The notes: a model not told the origin generated them from the letters alone. Positions 31,515 through 42,876 are shown, counted from the first letter of the stretch. The stretch: 64,000 nucleotides of DNA from Argyresthia goedartella (GCA_949825045.1 OX463810.1:32746201-32810200); one strand, 5' to 3'. Made by a program: numbers and translations.

Positions 31515-31966
31515 TCACTTATCGCGGTCCGCCCAGTCTGGCAGGAACTTGTCTAGATCATCCCGCCATCGACGTCTCGGCCTATGCCGGTGCCCGTCGC
31601 TTGGCACCCATTTGGTGGCAAGTTTCGACTTCTGGGGGTGCATGTGGCAAACGTATCCGGCCCCGTCCCATTTTAGGCTGGGGCGGTCTTAGCGCCTACG
31701 TCAGCAATGACAGTGATGGAGCGTAGCGTGGTGTTCCTTACGTGATGCGTCAGTCTAACACCTGTTATGCTAGTTTCCATCGCTCTTTGACAAACCTTGA
31801 ATCTGAACTCCTGTTCCTCCGTCAGCGACCTAGTTCGAGCACCGTAGGTGAGGATAGGCAGGATACACATGCCGACGAGTTTGCGCTTCAGTGATAATGG
31901 AAGCTTGCGCTTCATGAGAGGTAGAATGCCCAAAATCAAATATTTACTTTCGCCGTACTCGGGCAC
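31515..31966 (-). pseudogene. RTE-clade non-LTR retrotransposon, C-terminal fragment
   Basis: 31966-31673 encodes the end of an RTE reverse transcriptase: L-S-L-K-R-K-L-V, C-I-L-P-I-L-T-Y-G-A, Q-R-A-M-E, R-N-T-T-L-R-S. After a frameshift, 31670-31515 continues with the typical R-R-R-W-R-D-D-L-D and L-P-D-W-A. It is 5'-truncated, and no element tail was recognised next to it. 31391-31514 and 31967-32089 show nothing else. Confidence 0.8.
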
Positions 31967-32089
31967 CTATAAACTAATTAATCGCAATAAGTCGCATAAA
32001 AAACATGTTTACAACAAACATAAACGCTATGAGAATATGTTGAAAGCTTGATCACGTCCTGTCTCATCTTGATTACCTACTAGGACTGC

Positions 32090-34294
32090 TGTAATGGTAC
32101 ACGAGAGTCGGTACATTAGATACTTCATTCTGCGTGATAGAGGGCTAGCCCAACGCCGCGCTGTTTTGAATGCGAGAATCGGTTCAGATAACGTTTGAGG
32201 GTTTTGCATAGCTTACTGGCAAAGTTCGCAAAAAAGATGCGTGGGTTGATTCGTGGAATTTCAGTTCAGGCCAAGTTTTTTTTGTCGCATTCCTGCGACA
32301 TGTGTAGAAATCAGAGCCGATTTGGCTGCGCGTTGAATAAAATTATGAATAACTAAATAATGAAAGGTTATTACGGAACGGAGAAAGCTATTATGGTGAT
32401 TGCAAATATACAATTGCGATTGAGGTATGAGATGGAGGGTTTGACACCTCTGGAATGAATATCATTCTGGTAGGTCTTTGCCACGCGCGTCTAGCGGTCG
32501 GGAAATGCTTAATTAATCGCAACAAGCTTTTATTGGTCAGCGATCAACAGATTCTGTGTATCGGCAGTACCAAATGATTTGAGTGATAACCTACGGTTGA
32601 TCATAGTGAATATGCGTACACACAATTTGTAGAACGGCGGATCTGCATGGCATGGTTGAAATTGGACCCTGTGTAGTTAGTGATAAGAAGCTTCGCTTGG
32701 GCAGAGCGTATTTGCAAAGGACGCATGTGGGGCATATAAATACCAGAGCGTGGGAGGGGAATGCATTCAGTCTCTGCGTCTAGCCTCTGTGACAGTCGTC
32801 TTCACGAGTTCTAAAAAGTTTTGTCTGCCGTGTTACGCGTCAGAACTATACGAATTGGTGATTGCGAAGTTTCAGTGGGTTTTCGTGAGTGTCTGAAGCG
32901 CCGAGATATACCTCGGTTCCTACCTTTATATCAACCTACCCCTAATTCCAAAACTATCCTTGGGTCGTTAGGAAAGAACTTGTAAGTCAATTATTCTGAG
33001 TCTGAGTCTGGGCTTGGAGCGACCCTAAATTCCTTTTTCCTTCACCATAGGGTTCCTGGATTGGCTCTTAGGATATTCGCGGGCTAATCCTCTCCTCATT
33101 CCTTTAGAGTAGCGAGTTTTGTAATTCCCACACACACAGTCGTTAAACATTCAAGCACATTCAAATCAAACTCAACCATTTTCGAGTGGTGTCGATAATG
33201 GACGTGGTATAACACTAGGTTTTTAGACTAGGCTAGACAGGAGTTTGGTTGCGGCTAAACCTAGGTTGTCAGGGCATAGGGAGACTGTTTGATCGATGAG
33301 GTTCCGCGGATGGAAATAACAAATTCAGAACAAAGTTAAACCGGTGTCAACACAGTTAACATATACTGTTGATATTTTGACATTTGAGTGTTGTCGGGGA
33401 CGCGCGAAGAGATCAATTCACAGTCTAAAGTTCATTGTTTAGGTCCGGGTAGGTGTTTTGCATTGCCTTGGGTCAGATTGGATTCAAGTTGCATTTTTAA
33501 ATTAAATGTAAATTTCGCTGGGTATCTAATGTGTAAGTTGAGTCGGTATATATGATTTGGCTCAGCCCAGGACGTGCTGCGGCTAGTGGAATTCATAGTT
33601 CGGTATTTATCGAATTATGCACTTCGCTATGGTGTGGGTTAGATATCCTAAAACAATAATGCTTGCGTTTCGATAACATCCAGCTCAAATTGCGCAGAGT
33701 TGAAGGTTTCAAAACGTTACGGACCTTTTGAGGTAACCGCTAGTTCAGAACCCATTTCGGAACTCAAATCGCAATTGTGTAAACCGGTCTTTTCGGATCG
33801 TTATTGCCGTGAACAAAATATATAATTGGAACCACCACAAGCCGCTACGAGCGAGCACATGAAATATAATTGAGTACTCACGTCGTAAAACTACGACGGA
33901 TATCTATACTATAACTGTGATCGATCACTAAAACTATAACTAAAATTACAACAAAAGATGTTCCAATGCGCTCATATATACAAAAACCAGATGGTGCCAT
34001 CACATAAAATATAACAACGATCGTTTTGGCGCAATACACCGCTGACTGATGCGAATTACCGGCTCGCGGACATATATGCTTTCTCTGTCTAACTTGAAAC
34101 TGTAACTTTCCGAACCAAGCTTCGTTCGACTATTGTACGCCTAACAGATTTCTCGATGAACGAGAAATTCAGACTTATCATTCTTACTTACAAATCTTAC
34201 AGCTGAATCGGGTCCTCTCATTTTGGGATAGATAGAATAGACGATCATAGTTACTGGTAGCGGCGGCTCAGACCTTAGCCCTGGGGCCGTTACA
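32090..34294 (+). repeat. Gypsy LTR 1
   Basis: 2205 bp, from TGTAATGG to CCGTTACA, unusually long for an insect Gypsy element. It contains a core promoter (listed separately) that would make U3 about 680 bp and R plus U5 about 1.5 kb. No convincing ORF was seen in it. Confidence 0.95.
32735..32771 (+). promoter_or_regulatory. Gypsy LTR core promoter (TATA plus initiator)
   Basis: TATAAATA at 32735-32742 lies 34 bases before the A of TCAGTC (32767-32772), an arthropod-type initiator. The same pair recurs in LTR 2 (40057) and LTR 3 (47379). Transcripts would start near 32769. Confidence 0.7.
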
Positions 34295-34498
34295 GATTTT
34301 TGTTGCCGAGACGGAAGGATATCCTAGATAGTCTGATACCTAGATATTCCTAGATATTCTAAAAGAATCAAGGTCTAACGCGTTACTTTTAAAAATAACA
34401 CAACGTAGAAACGATTTTAAACAGTTCAGTTTGTAAATAAGAAATAAGCAAAAAAGGGGCTTTGTTTTCAGACGAGCTACGGCGGTTTAGTGTTCAGG
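34295..34498 (+). other. Gypsy leader between LTR 1 and gag
   Basis: A 204-base leader. The sequence right after the LTR (GATTTTTGTTGCCGAGACGG) does not begin with TGG, so the tRNA primer was not identified. A good 3' splice site (TTTGTTTTCAG, AG at 34470-34471) lies 28 bases before the gag ATG. Confidence 0.6.
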
Positions 34499-35554
34499 AT
34501 GGCCGGCCGGCGTAGAAAAAACGATAGTCGGGTAGCACAAAATTTACTTTCGCACACAAGTGAAATGGCGTCAGGGCAGGTGACGCAATTGTTATCTGAA
34601 ATAGTGAATAGAATAGACAGTTTGGAAAGAGGTTCCAGCACGAGCAATGCTAGTAGGACTTCGGACAGACAGACTGATAGACAGGAACTAGAGACGTTTG
34701 AACAATCGGTAGAAAAACGTCAATCATGCATTGTGAAAATGACACAGAAGTTGCCGACATTCGATGGGCGGAATTCGGAAAATCCGATGATTTTCTTAAG
34801 AGATTTAAAGGCTTATATTAAAGTCTCGGGAGATACTTCTAGGGCTTTGATATGGGCAACGGATAGTTTGGTAGGAATTGCGAAAGTTCGAATGAGCATA
34901 TACAGAGACTCATGGCGAACCTATTCGGATTTTGAAAAAGATTTCAGAGAGGTATTCTGGGGTGATAATGAACAGGAATTAATTAAGCAAAGATTCCTAA
35001 CTGCGAAGTTTGATTCTAAGAAAGGTCAAAGTATGGAAGAATTCTTTGCCTCTCAATTGAATAGCATATATGAGCTTACGATACCGTTTACTGATACGGA
35101 GAAAATCAACACGATTTTCAGACAGTTGCCGCGTGATATTCAGGTAGCGTTTTTTGCTAGAAAGGAGACTATGACCATACGGGATGCGGTCGAATTCCTT
35201 CGGCATTTAGAACGGAATGTCGATGGGGAATTAAGTGCGATACATGATTCGGAACCTATGAATACTAATAACGTGAGGCGGGATAGCTATATGCGTGGGC
35301 AATATCGAGCTATGCGGGTAAATACGTTACGTTATAACGCGATAAGTCGTAGTAATAATTATAACGCGGTAACGAAGGGGCGAAACGAATTTGGGACGCG
35401 TGGTCGCGGTTATTTTCGCGGTAGAGGCAGGCAGCCTAGGCCTAGCTTCAAGGCAATAAAGTTTCAGAGGGGCAATGATAGTTCAGGAGATACAGAGGCA
35501 GGGCAAAGTTCAAGTGACAGGAATAATGCGATAAGTCAGAATTCAAAAAACTAG
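34499..35554 (+). CDS. Gypsy Gag (unit 1)
   Basis: The ATG at 34499 gives 351 residues; an in-frame GTG at 34490 adds three. The middle matches the retrotransposon Gag capsid family: P-T-F-D-G, F-L-R-D-L-K-A-Y, F-x-x-D-F-R-E-V-F-W, F-A-S-Q-L-N-S-I, I-F-R-Q-L-P. No CCHC zinc knuckle is present. Instead the C-terminus is Arg/Gly-rich (about residues 290-320), which could bind RNA. The stop TAG at 35552 directly follows the A AAA AAC heptamer. Confidence 0.93.
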   Translation: MAGRRRKNDSRVAQNLLSHTSEMASGQVTQLLSEIVNRIDSLERGSSTSNASRTSDRQTDRQELETFEQSVEKRQSCIVKMTQKLPTFDGRNSENPMIFLRDLKAYIKVSGDTSRALIWATDSLVGIAKVRMSIYRDSWRTYSDFEKDFREVFWGDNEQELIKQRFLTAKFDSKKGQSMEEFFASQLNSIYELTIPFTDTEKINTIFRQLPRDIQVAFFARKETMTIRDAVEFLRHLERNVDGELSAIHDSEPMNTNNVRRDSYMRGQYRAMRVNTLRYNAISRSNNYNAVTKGRNEFGTRGRGYFRGRGRQPRPSFKAIKFQRGNDSSGDTEAGQSSSDRNNAISQNSKN

Positions 35555-35578
35555 TGGACTCGCGCGGGTCGTTCGCGC
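35545..35578 (+). promoter_or_regulatory. Programmed -1 frameshift site at the gag-pol junction (unit 1)
   Basis: A AAA AAC occupies 35545-35551 in the gag frame (TCA AAA AAC TAG), a canonical X-XXY-YYZ slippery heptamer. Pol is in the -1 frame and is open through the site. Ten bases downstream, GCGCG (35562-35566) can pair with CGCGC (35574-35578) around a 7-base loop, a possible stimulatory stem. Confidence 0.85.
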
Positions 35579-38500
35579 TCAGATATTTATTACGGTTCGG
35601 GTGGACAGCCGATCGAATTGGGAAAAAGCATAGACTGTATGATTTGTGTAATTTGGATTCGGACGTGGGTGTGAATGAATTTATTCAATTATTAGCGCAT
35701 AAAGCGCACGGATATGCCGTGTGTTTAGATGAAAAATCTAGATCGAATTATAGAGATCGAAATGACAGACGTTTACATACGATATTCAGAGACGACGATT
35801 CGACTGAGTGTGGGCGCGAGTTATGTAGTACTTTGACATTACCTGAGATAGATGTGCGTATTGGGAATATTGTTGTAAGGAGTTTGATTGATTCGGGGAG
35901 CGAAATCAGTGTAATAAGTCGGAGAGTGTACGAAGAAGTGTGCAGTCAATTGGGAAAACCGACGGAAATACCGATTCCAAGTTTGAGAATCACAGGTGCG
36001 TTTGGAGTCAGTAAGGAAAAGGTTGATAAATTAGTAACGTTACCATTAACAATAGGTGAATGCGTTATCGATACTCCAATGCTAGTATTAACAAGGGTGC
36101 CTAAAGATTTAATTTTGGGGTTTGATTTTATACAACAGACGCGAGCCAGTTTAACGTGTGAGGGTAATAAGAGGCTAATTATACGAAGCGCCGGGCGGAT
36201 GTGTGAAATACCATTAGGTACTGGTCCTAATCAGGATTCTTGCTGTTGTACAATGGGAGTACAGAACCAAGATACCAGTAGAAATATGATAGAGGAATAT
36301 GTGAATAATTCATCAATACCTGTTGAACACAAAACAAGGTTATTGCCGGTGTTAAATAAACATGCAGAGTTGTTTAGCGATAGGATAGGTCGGACAAATA
36401 AATATATACATGAGATAAAAATGAGAGATGAAACGCCTTTCGTAAAACGAAGCTATCCCATACCGTTCGCATATCGCGATAAAGTAACAAAACGTTTGGA
36501 AGAGATGGAATTGATAGGTATTATTAGCAGGCAATCTACGGATTTCAGCAGTCCATTGACTTGTACATTAAAGAAAACAGGAGAGGTCCGTATTTTGCTA
36601 GATGCACGACAATTAAACACTGGAATGGTCGGGGAGGTTGAAACCACACCTTTAATGAGTGAGATATTGCAATCCGGGCGCCGGATAAATTACATAGGAG
36701 TTATTGATATCAAAGATGCGTATTTTTCTATACCATTATCAGACGAATCTAAACGATACACGGGTTTTGTATATCAAGGCAGAAGTTATGTTTACAACGT
36801 TTTGCCTCAGGGGTTGAAAACCAGTGTGGGTTCATTTTCGAGGGCGATGGACTTAATTCTAGGGCCAGAGGTTAGGTCATATTGTTTAAATTTTGTTGAC
36901 GATTTGGCAATTTTAACTGAGGGTGACTTCGAACAGCATTTGTCTCAAGTGGACACGGTTCTGAGTAAATTGAAAGACGCGGGCTTCACATGCAAACTAA
37001 AAAAATGCGAGTTCGCACAAAAAAAGGTCAAGTTATTGGGGCACATTTTGTCTACACAAGGTTTGCAGATGGACCCGGACAAAATTGAAACACTTAAATT
37101 ATATCCGTCACCCAGAACTGTCAGGCAATTGAGGGCGTTTTTGGGGTTCATAAATTACTTTAGGAGGTTTATAAAAAATTTTGGAACATTAACACAGCCC
37201 TTGTACAATTTATTGCGGTCTGGAGTCAAGTTCGTCTGGAGTGCGCAGATGCAAAGTGCTTTTGACGAGATAAAAAATCAATTCTCAGAAAGTATAATTT
37301 TGAGTCAGCCATTGGCGGGAAAAACATATTATGTTCAATGTGACGCCAGCGCTATAGGAATTGGGGGTTATGTTTATCAGTTAGATGATTCGGGCCAGGA
37401 ACGAATTATAGGGTTCTGTTCGCAGGCATTCAAGGGTGCCCAGACTAGATGGTCGGTCAGTGAACAGGAAATGTATGCAGTTATATACACTTTAAAGCGA
37501 TTTGAGATATACTTGCGGGGAGAAAAGGTTATTATTAGAACTGATCATAAAAGTTTGACGTTCATTAAGTCGTGGACTTTATTGGGTGCACGCGTAACGA
37601 GGTGGATTATGTTTTTAGAGCAATTCGATTACGACATAGAATTTGTGCGAGGGACTGATAATCAAATTGCCGACACGCTAAGCAGGCAAATGGCGGGACC
37701 TGGAGGTATGAATGACAGTACAAATGTTCAGCCGGGAATATTCTGGTTTCAGGCATCGAATACCGCAAGTGTTATTTCGAGTTTACGGGACATTGCGAGA
37801 TTACAAAGCGAAGATGAGCGGTTAAATCGAATTAGCGGTTGTATCAGACGTAATGTGGTAGATACCGGAACGAGAGGTTTTGGAAATTACAAGCTAGTAG
37901 GTGATACGTTATATTTTCACGTGCCGAAGCGGAACGTACAGTTGCTAGTAATTCCGAAATCACTACAGGAGGAACTTATTTTACACATACATGAAGAAAT
38001 AGGTCACTACGGCAGATATAAAATATTAGCACTGATGAAGGACAGATATTATTTTCTTCATATGAGTAGGGTGATTAGCGCGGTGATAAGAAGTTGTGAC
38101 ATATGTCAAAAGGTCAAACCAAGTACTAACAATACCGTTGGTCCTTGTACACCGGTGTTGGCGGAAAGGTTGGGTGAGAAAGTTTTCTCGGACCTTTATG
38201 GGCCATTGCCCGTAGGTAAATTCGGATATCAATATATATATGTGATTCAAGACGTGTACAGTAAAGTAATAAAATTATATCCAATGCGAAAAGCGACAGG
38301 TAGGAGCGTGCTCGCTTGTACAAAGAGATTTCATAGGGAAGTACCTATCGAAACTATAATTACGGACTCAGGACCACAGTTCATATCGAAAGTTTGGGAA
38401 TTTGGACTCAAACAGCTGGGGATTCGGGTCACTCATACGTCGGTGTATTGTCCAAATTCCAATAGCGTAGAAAGAGTGAATCGCGAGCTAGGTCGGCTGA

Positions 38501-39015
38501 TTAGAACCTATTGCGGCGGAAGTAATCGTAGTTGGGTAGACGTGTTACCGGACATTCAGAATTGCTATAATAATATCGAACACACAAGCACGGGCTTTGC
38601 GCCTAATGAGTTAGCGTTTGGTAGGCGGGAACCGTTAACTATTGACAAGGAATTAGGCGATGAATGGTTATTAGGCCATAGTGTGCGGGATACGGAACAG
38701 GTGCGAAATGTAGCGATAGAAAACTCTAAAAGTTCTAGTGAACGACGTAAGCGACAGGCGGACAAACGGCGTAAGTTAGAGGTCTATCGTATAGGTGATT
38801 ATGTGAAACTTAAGACTTTTGTGCGTTCGAATAAAGAACATAAAATCATGCGGAAATTTTCGTTGTTGTATAAAGGGCCTTATGTTATTTCGGCAGTGGT
38901 ATATCCTAACTGTTATACGTTAGTAGATCCGGGTTCAAATGAGATATTGGGTAACTTCAATGCTATAAATATAGCCAGGTATTATGTGAGGACGAATAAG
39001 GGCGTAGATAAATAA
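35554..39015 (+). CDS. Gypsy Pol: protease, reverse transcriptase, RNase H, integrase (unit 1)
   Basis: 1153 codons are open from just after the gag frameshift; the apparent GTG start is not the real one. Order: aspartic protease (I-D-S-G-S-E, about 112); RT (I-D-I-K-D-A-Y near 385, F-V-D-D near 448); RNase H (C-D-A-S-A near 595, E-M-Y-A near 640, T-D-H-K-S near 665, Q-I-A-D near 707); integrase zinc domain (H-x3-H...C-x2-C, about 815-850); catalytic core with D near 882, T-D-S-G-P-Q-F near 938 and E in S-V-E-R-V-N near 973; and a GPY/F-like end (Y-K-G-P-Y-V-I). Protease-RT-RNase H-integrase order defines Ty3/Gypsy. No env follows. All catalytic motifs are present. Confidence 0.96.
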   Translation: MDSRGSFALRYLLRFGWTADRIGKKHRLYDLCNLDSDVGVNEFIQLLAHKAHGYAVCLDEKSRSNYRDRNDRRLHTIFRDDDSTECGRELCSTLTLPEIDVRIGNIVVRSLIDSGSEISVISRRVYEEVCSQLGKPTEIPIPSLRITGAFGVSKEKVDKLVTLPLTIGECVIDTPMLVLTRVPKDLILGFDFIQQTRASLTCEGNKRLIIRSAGRMCEIPLGTGPNQDSCCCTMGVQNQDTSRNMIEEYVNNSSIPVEHKTRLLPVLNKHAELFSDRIGRTNKYIHEIKMRDETPFVKRSYPIPFAYRDKVTKRLEEMELIGIISRQSTDFSSPLTCTLKKTGEVRILLDARQLNTGMVGEVETTPLMSEILQSGRRINYIGVIDIKDAYFSIPLSDESKRYTGFVYQGRSYVYNVLPQGLKTSVGSFSRAMDLILGPEVRSYCLNFVDDLAILTEGDFEQHLSQVDTVLSKLKDAGFTCKLKKCEFAQKKVKLLGHILSTQGLQMDPDKIETLKLYPSPRTVRQLRAFLGFINYFRRFIKNFGTLTQPLYNLLRSGVKFVWSAQMQSAFDEIKNQFSESIILSQPLAGKTYYVQCDASAIGIGGYVYQLDDSGQERIIGFCSQAFKGAQTRWSVSEQEMYAVIYTLKRFEIYLRGEKVIIRTDHKSLTFIKSWTLLGARVTRWIMFLEQFDYDIEFVRGTDNQIADTLSRQMAGPGGMNDSTNVQPGIFWFQASNTASVISSLRDIARLQSEDERLNRISGCIRRNVVDTGTRGFGNYKLVGDTLYFHVPKRNVQLLVIPKSLQEELILHIHEEIGHYGRYKILALMKDRYYFLHMSRVISAVIRSCDICQKVKPSTNNTVGPCTPVLAERLGEKVFSDLYGPLPVGKFGYQYIYVIQDVYSKVIKLYPMRKATGRSVLACTKRFHREVPIETIITDSGPQFISKVWEFGLKQLGIRVTHTSVYCPNSNSVERVNRELGRLIRTYCGGSNRSWVDVLPDIQNCYNNIEHTSTGFAPNELAFGRREPLTIDKELGDEWLLGHSVRDTEQVRNVAIENSKSSSERRKRQADKRRKLEVYRIGDYVKLKTFVRSNKEHKIMRKFSLLYKGPYVISAVVYPNCYTLVDPGSNEILGNFNAINIARYYVRTNKGVDK

Positions 39016-39411
39016 GATAGTGTATAAAGGTTATATAATTAAGCTGTAAGCTGTAAATTTGAGTAACTACTTTGTAGATTTAAGGATCTTGCATGGTTTG
39101 GAAACAAAAACAAAAAAAAAAAAAACAAAAAAAAAACAATTTGTATATATATATAGTAATACGAATTAGGATAAATTGCGGGTAAGCGAGGTTGTATAGT
39201 TAGATAGATAAATAAGATAAGACAGGAGAGAACTCAATCGAGTTGTGTAAATATTATATACATAATTGACAGATTCATCGGTCTGTGTACATGATTTGAG
39301 ATGTTCGTACATATAGAGTAGATATGTACAAAGCATGGGTAGCATAGTGGTAATGAGATCCTTGCGCCATGTTAACTGAGATAAACAGTGTCTCAAGGTC
39401 TGGGAGGGGGC
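39016..39411 (+). other. Gypsy 3' leader with polypurine tract (unit 1)
   Basis: Contains an A-rich run (about 39105-39137) and ends in GGGAGGGGG (about 39402-39410), one base before LTR 2. That is the expected polypurine primer for plus-strand synthesis. Confidence 0.8.
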
Positions 39412-41616
39412 TGTAATGGTACACGAGAGTCGGTACATTAGATACTTCATTCTGCGTGATAGAGGGCTAGCCCAACGCCGCGCTGTTTTGAATGCGAGAA
39501 TCGGTTCAGATAACGTTTGAGGGTTTTGCATAGCTTACTGGCAAAGTTCGCAAAAAAGATGCGTGGGTTGATTCGTGGAATTTCAGTTCAGGCCAAGTTT
39601 TTTTTGTCGCATTCCTGCGACATGTGTAGAAATCAGAGCCGATTTGGCTGCGCGTTGAATAAAATTATGAATAACTAAATAATGAAAGGTTATTACGGAA
39701 CGGAGAAAGCTATTATGGTGATTGCAAATATACAATTGCGATTGAGGTATGAGATGGAGGGTTTGACACCTCTGGAATGAATATCATTCTGGTAGGTCTT
39801 TGCCACGCGCGTCTAGCGGTCGGGAAATGCTTAATTAATCGCAACAAGCTTTTATTGGTCAGCGATCAACAGATTCTGTGTATCGGCAGTACCAAATGAT
39901 TTGAGTGATAACCTACGGTTGATCATAGTGAATATGCGTACACACAATTTGTAGAACGGCGGATCTGCATGGCATGGTTGAAATTGGACCCTGTGTAGTT
40001 AGTGATAAGAAGCTTCGCTTGGGCAGAGCGTATTTGCAAAGGACGCATGTGGGGCATATAAATACCAGAGCGTGGGAGGGGAATGCATTCAGTCTCTGCG
40101 TCTAGCCTCTGTGACAGTCGTCTTCACGAGTTCTAAAAAGTTTTGTCTGCCGTGTTACGCGTCAGAACTATACGAATTGGTGATTGCGAAGTTTCAGTGG
40201 GTTTTCGTGAGTGTCTGAAGCGCCGAGATATACCTCGGTTCCTACCTTTATATCAACCTACCCCTAATTCCAAAACTATCCTTGGGTCGTTAGGAAAGAA
40301 CTTGTAAGTCAATTATTCTGAGTCTGAGTCTGGGCTTGGAGCGACCCTAAATTCCTTTTTCCTTCACCATAGGGTTCCTGGATTGGCTCTTAGGATATTC
40401 GCGGGCTAATCCTCTCCTCATTCCTTTAGAGTAGCGAGTTTTGTAATTCCCACACACACAGTCGTTAAACATTCAAGCACATTCAAATCAAACTCAACCA
40501 TTTTCGAGTGGTGTCGATAATGGACGTGGTATAACACTAGGTTTTTAGACTAGGCTAGACAGGAGTTTGGTTGCGGCTAAACCTAGGTTGTCAGGGCATA
40601 GGGAGACTGTTTGATCGATGAGGTTCCGCGGATGGAAATAACAAATTCAGAACAAAGTTAAACCGGTGTCAACACAGTTAACATATACTGTTGATATTTT
40701 GACATTTGAGTGTTGTCGGGGACGCGCGAAGAGATCAATTCACAGTCTAAAGTTCATTGTTTAGGTCCGGGTAGGTGTTTTGCATTGCCTTGGGTCAGAT
40801 TGGATTCAAGTTGCATTTTTAAATTAAATGTAAATTTCGCTGGGTATCTAATGTGTAAGTTGAGTCGGTATATATGATTTGGCTCAGCCCAGGACGTGCT
40901 GCGGCTAGTGGAATTCATAGTTCGGTATTTATCGAATTATGCACTTCGCTATGGTGTGGGTTAGATATCCTAAAACAATAATGCTTGCGTTTCGATAACA
41001 TCCAGCTCAAATTGCGCAGAGTTGAAGGTTTCAAAACGTTACGGACCTTTTGAGGTAACCGCTAGTTCAGAACCCATTTCGGAACTCAAATCGCAATTGT
41101 GTAAACCGGTCTTTTCGGATCGTTATTGCCGTGAACAAAATATATAATTGGAACCACCACAAGCCGCTACGAGCGAGCACATGAAATATAATTGAGTACT
41201 CACGTCGTAAAACTACGACGGATATCTATACTATAACTGTGATCGATCACTAAAACTATAACTAAAATTACAACAAAAGATGTTCCAATGCGCTCATATA
41301 TACAAAAACCAGATGGTGCCATCACATAAAATATAACAACGATCGTTTTGGCGCAATACACCGCTGACTGATGCGAATTACCGGCTCGCGGACATATATG
41401 CTTTCTCTGTCTAACTTGAAACTGTAACTTTCCGAACCAAGCTTCGTTCGACTATTGTACGCCTAACAGATTTCTCGATGAACGAGAAATTCAGACTTAT
41501 CATTCTTACTTACAAATCTTACAGCTGAATCGGGTCCTCTCATTTTGGGATAGATAGAATAGACGATCATAGTTACTGGTAGCGGCGGCTCAGACCTTAG
41601 CCCTGGGGCCGTTACA
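39412..41616 (+). repeat. Gypsy LTR 2 (shared, central)
   Basis: 2205 bp. It serves as 3' LTR of unit 1 and 5' LTR of unit 2. It has the same ends and promoter as LTR 1. Confidence 0.95.
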
Positions 41617-41820
41617 GATTTTTGTTGCCGAGACGGAAGGATATCCTAGATAGTCTGATACCTAGATATTCCTAGATATTCTAAAAGAATCAAGGTCTAA
41701 CGCGTTACTTTTAAAAATAACACAACGTAGAAACGATTTTAAACAGTTCAGTTTGTAAATAAGAAATAAGCAAAAAAGGGGCTTTGTTTTCAGACGAGCT
41801 ACGGCGGTTTAGTGTTCAGG

Positions 41821-42876
41821 ATGGCCGGCCGGCGTAGAAAAAACGATAGTCGGGTAGCACAAAATTTACTTTCGCACACAAGTGAAATGGCGTCAGGGCA
41901 GGTGACGCAATTGTTATCTGAAATAGTGAATAGAATAGACAGTTTGGAAAGAGGTTCCAGCACGAGCAATGCTAGTAGGACTTCGGACAGACAGACTGAT
42001 AGACAGGAACTAGAGACGTTTGAACAATCGGTAGAAAAACGTCAATCATGCATTGTGAAAATGACACAGAAGTTGCCGACATTCGATGGGCGGAATTCGG
42101 AAAATCCGATGATTTTCTTAAGAGATTTAAAGGCTTATATTAAAGTCTCGGGAGATACTTCTAGGGCTTTGATATGGGCAACGGATAGTTTGGTAGGAAT
42201 TGCGAAAGTTCGAATGAGCATATACAGAGACTCATGGCGAACCTATTCGGATTTTGAAAAAGATTTCAGAGAGGTATTCTGGGGTGATAATGAACAGGAA
42301 TTAATTAAGCAAAGATTCCTAACTGCGAAGTTTGATTCTAAGAAAGGTCAAAGTATGGAAGAATTCTTTGCCTCTCAATTGAATAGCATATATGAGCTTA
42401 CGATACCGTTTACTGATACGGAGAAAATCAACACGATTTTCAGACAGTTGCCGCGTGATATTCAGGTAGCGTTTTTTGCTAGAAAGGAGACTATGACCAT
42501 ACGGGATGCGGTCGAATTCCTTCGGCATTTAGAACGGAATGTCGATGGGGAATTAAGTGCGATACATGATTCGGAACCTATGAATACTAATAACGTGAGG
42601 CGGGATAGCTATATGCGTGGGCAATATCGAGCTATGCGGGTAAATACGTTACGTTATAACGCGATAAGTCGTAGTAATAATTATAACGCGGTAACGAAGG
42701 GGCGAAACGAATTTGGGACGCGTGGTCGCGGTTATTTTCGCGGTAGAGGCAGGCAGCCTAGGCCTAGCTTCAAGGCAATAAAGTTTCAGAGGGGCAATGA
42801 TAGTTCAGGAGATACAGAGGCAGGGCAAAGTTCAAGTGACAGGAATAATGCGATAAGTCAGAATTCAAAAAACTAG
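41821..42876 (+). CDS. Gypsy Gag (unit 2)
   Basis: The translation is the same as unit 1 Gag (351 residues from the ATG), at an offset of 7322 bases, including the Arg/Gly-rich C-terminus and the adjacent slippery site. Confidence 0.93.
   Translation: MAGRRRKNDSRVAQNLLSHTSEMASGQVTQLLSEIVNRIDSLERGSSTSNASRTSDRQTDRQELETFEQSVEKRQSCIVKMTQKLPTFDGRNSENPMIFLRDLKAYIKVSGDTSRALIWATDSLVGIAKVRMSIYRDSWRTYSDFEKDFREVFWGDNEQELIKQRFLTAKFDSKKGQSMEEFFASQLNSIYELTIPFTDTEKINTIFRQLPRDIQVAFFARKETMTIRDAVEFLRHLERNVDGELSAIHDSEPMNTNNVRRDSYMRGQYRAMRVNTLRYNAISRSNNYNAVTKGRNEFGTRGRGYFRGRGRQPRPSFKAIKFQRGNDSSGDTEAGQSSSDRNNAISQNSKN

Noticed and set aside
32090..34294. Protein gene inside the long Gypsy LTR
   Set aside because: No frame longer than about 60 codons with protein-like composition was seen in U3 or R-U5.
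35554..39015. Env-bearing endogenous retrovirus
   Set aside because: Pol ends 396 bases before the LTR and no env-like ORF follows. The element is a plain Ty3/Gypsy retrotransposon.
39166..39531. 121-residue minus-strand ORF across the Gypsy LTR 2 boundary (repeated at 46488)
   Set aside because: It spans the 3' leader and the LTR start, has no recognisable motif, and repeats only because the element repeats.
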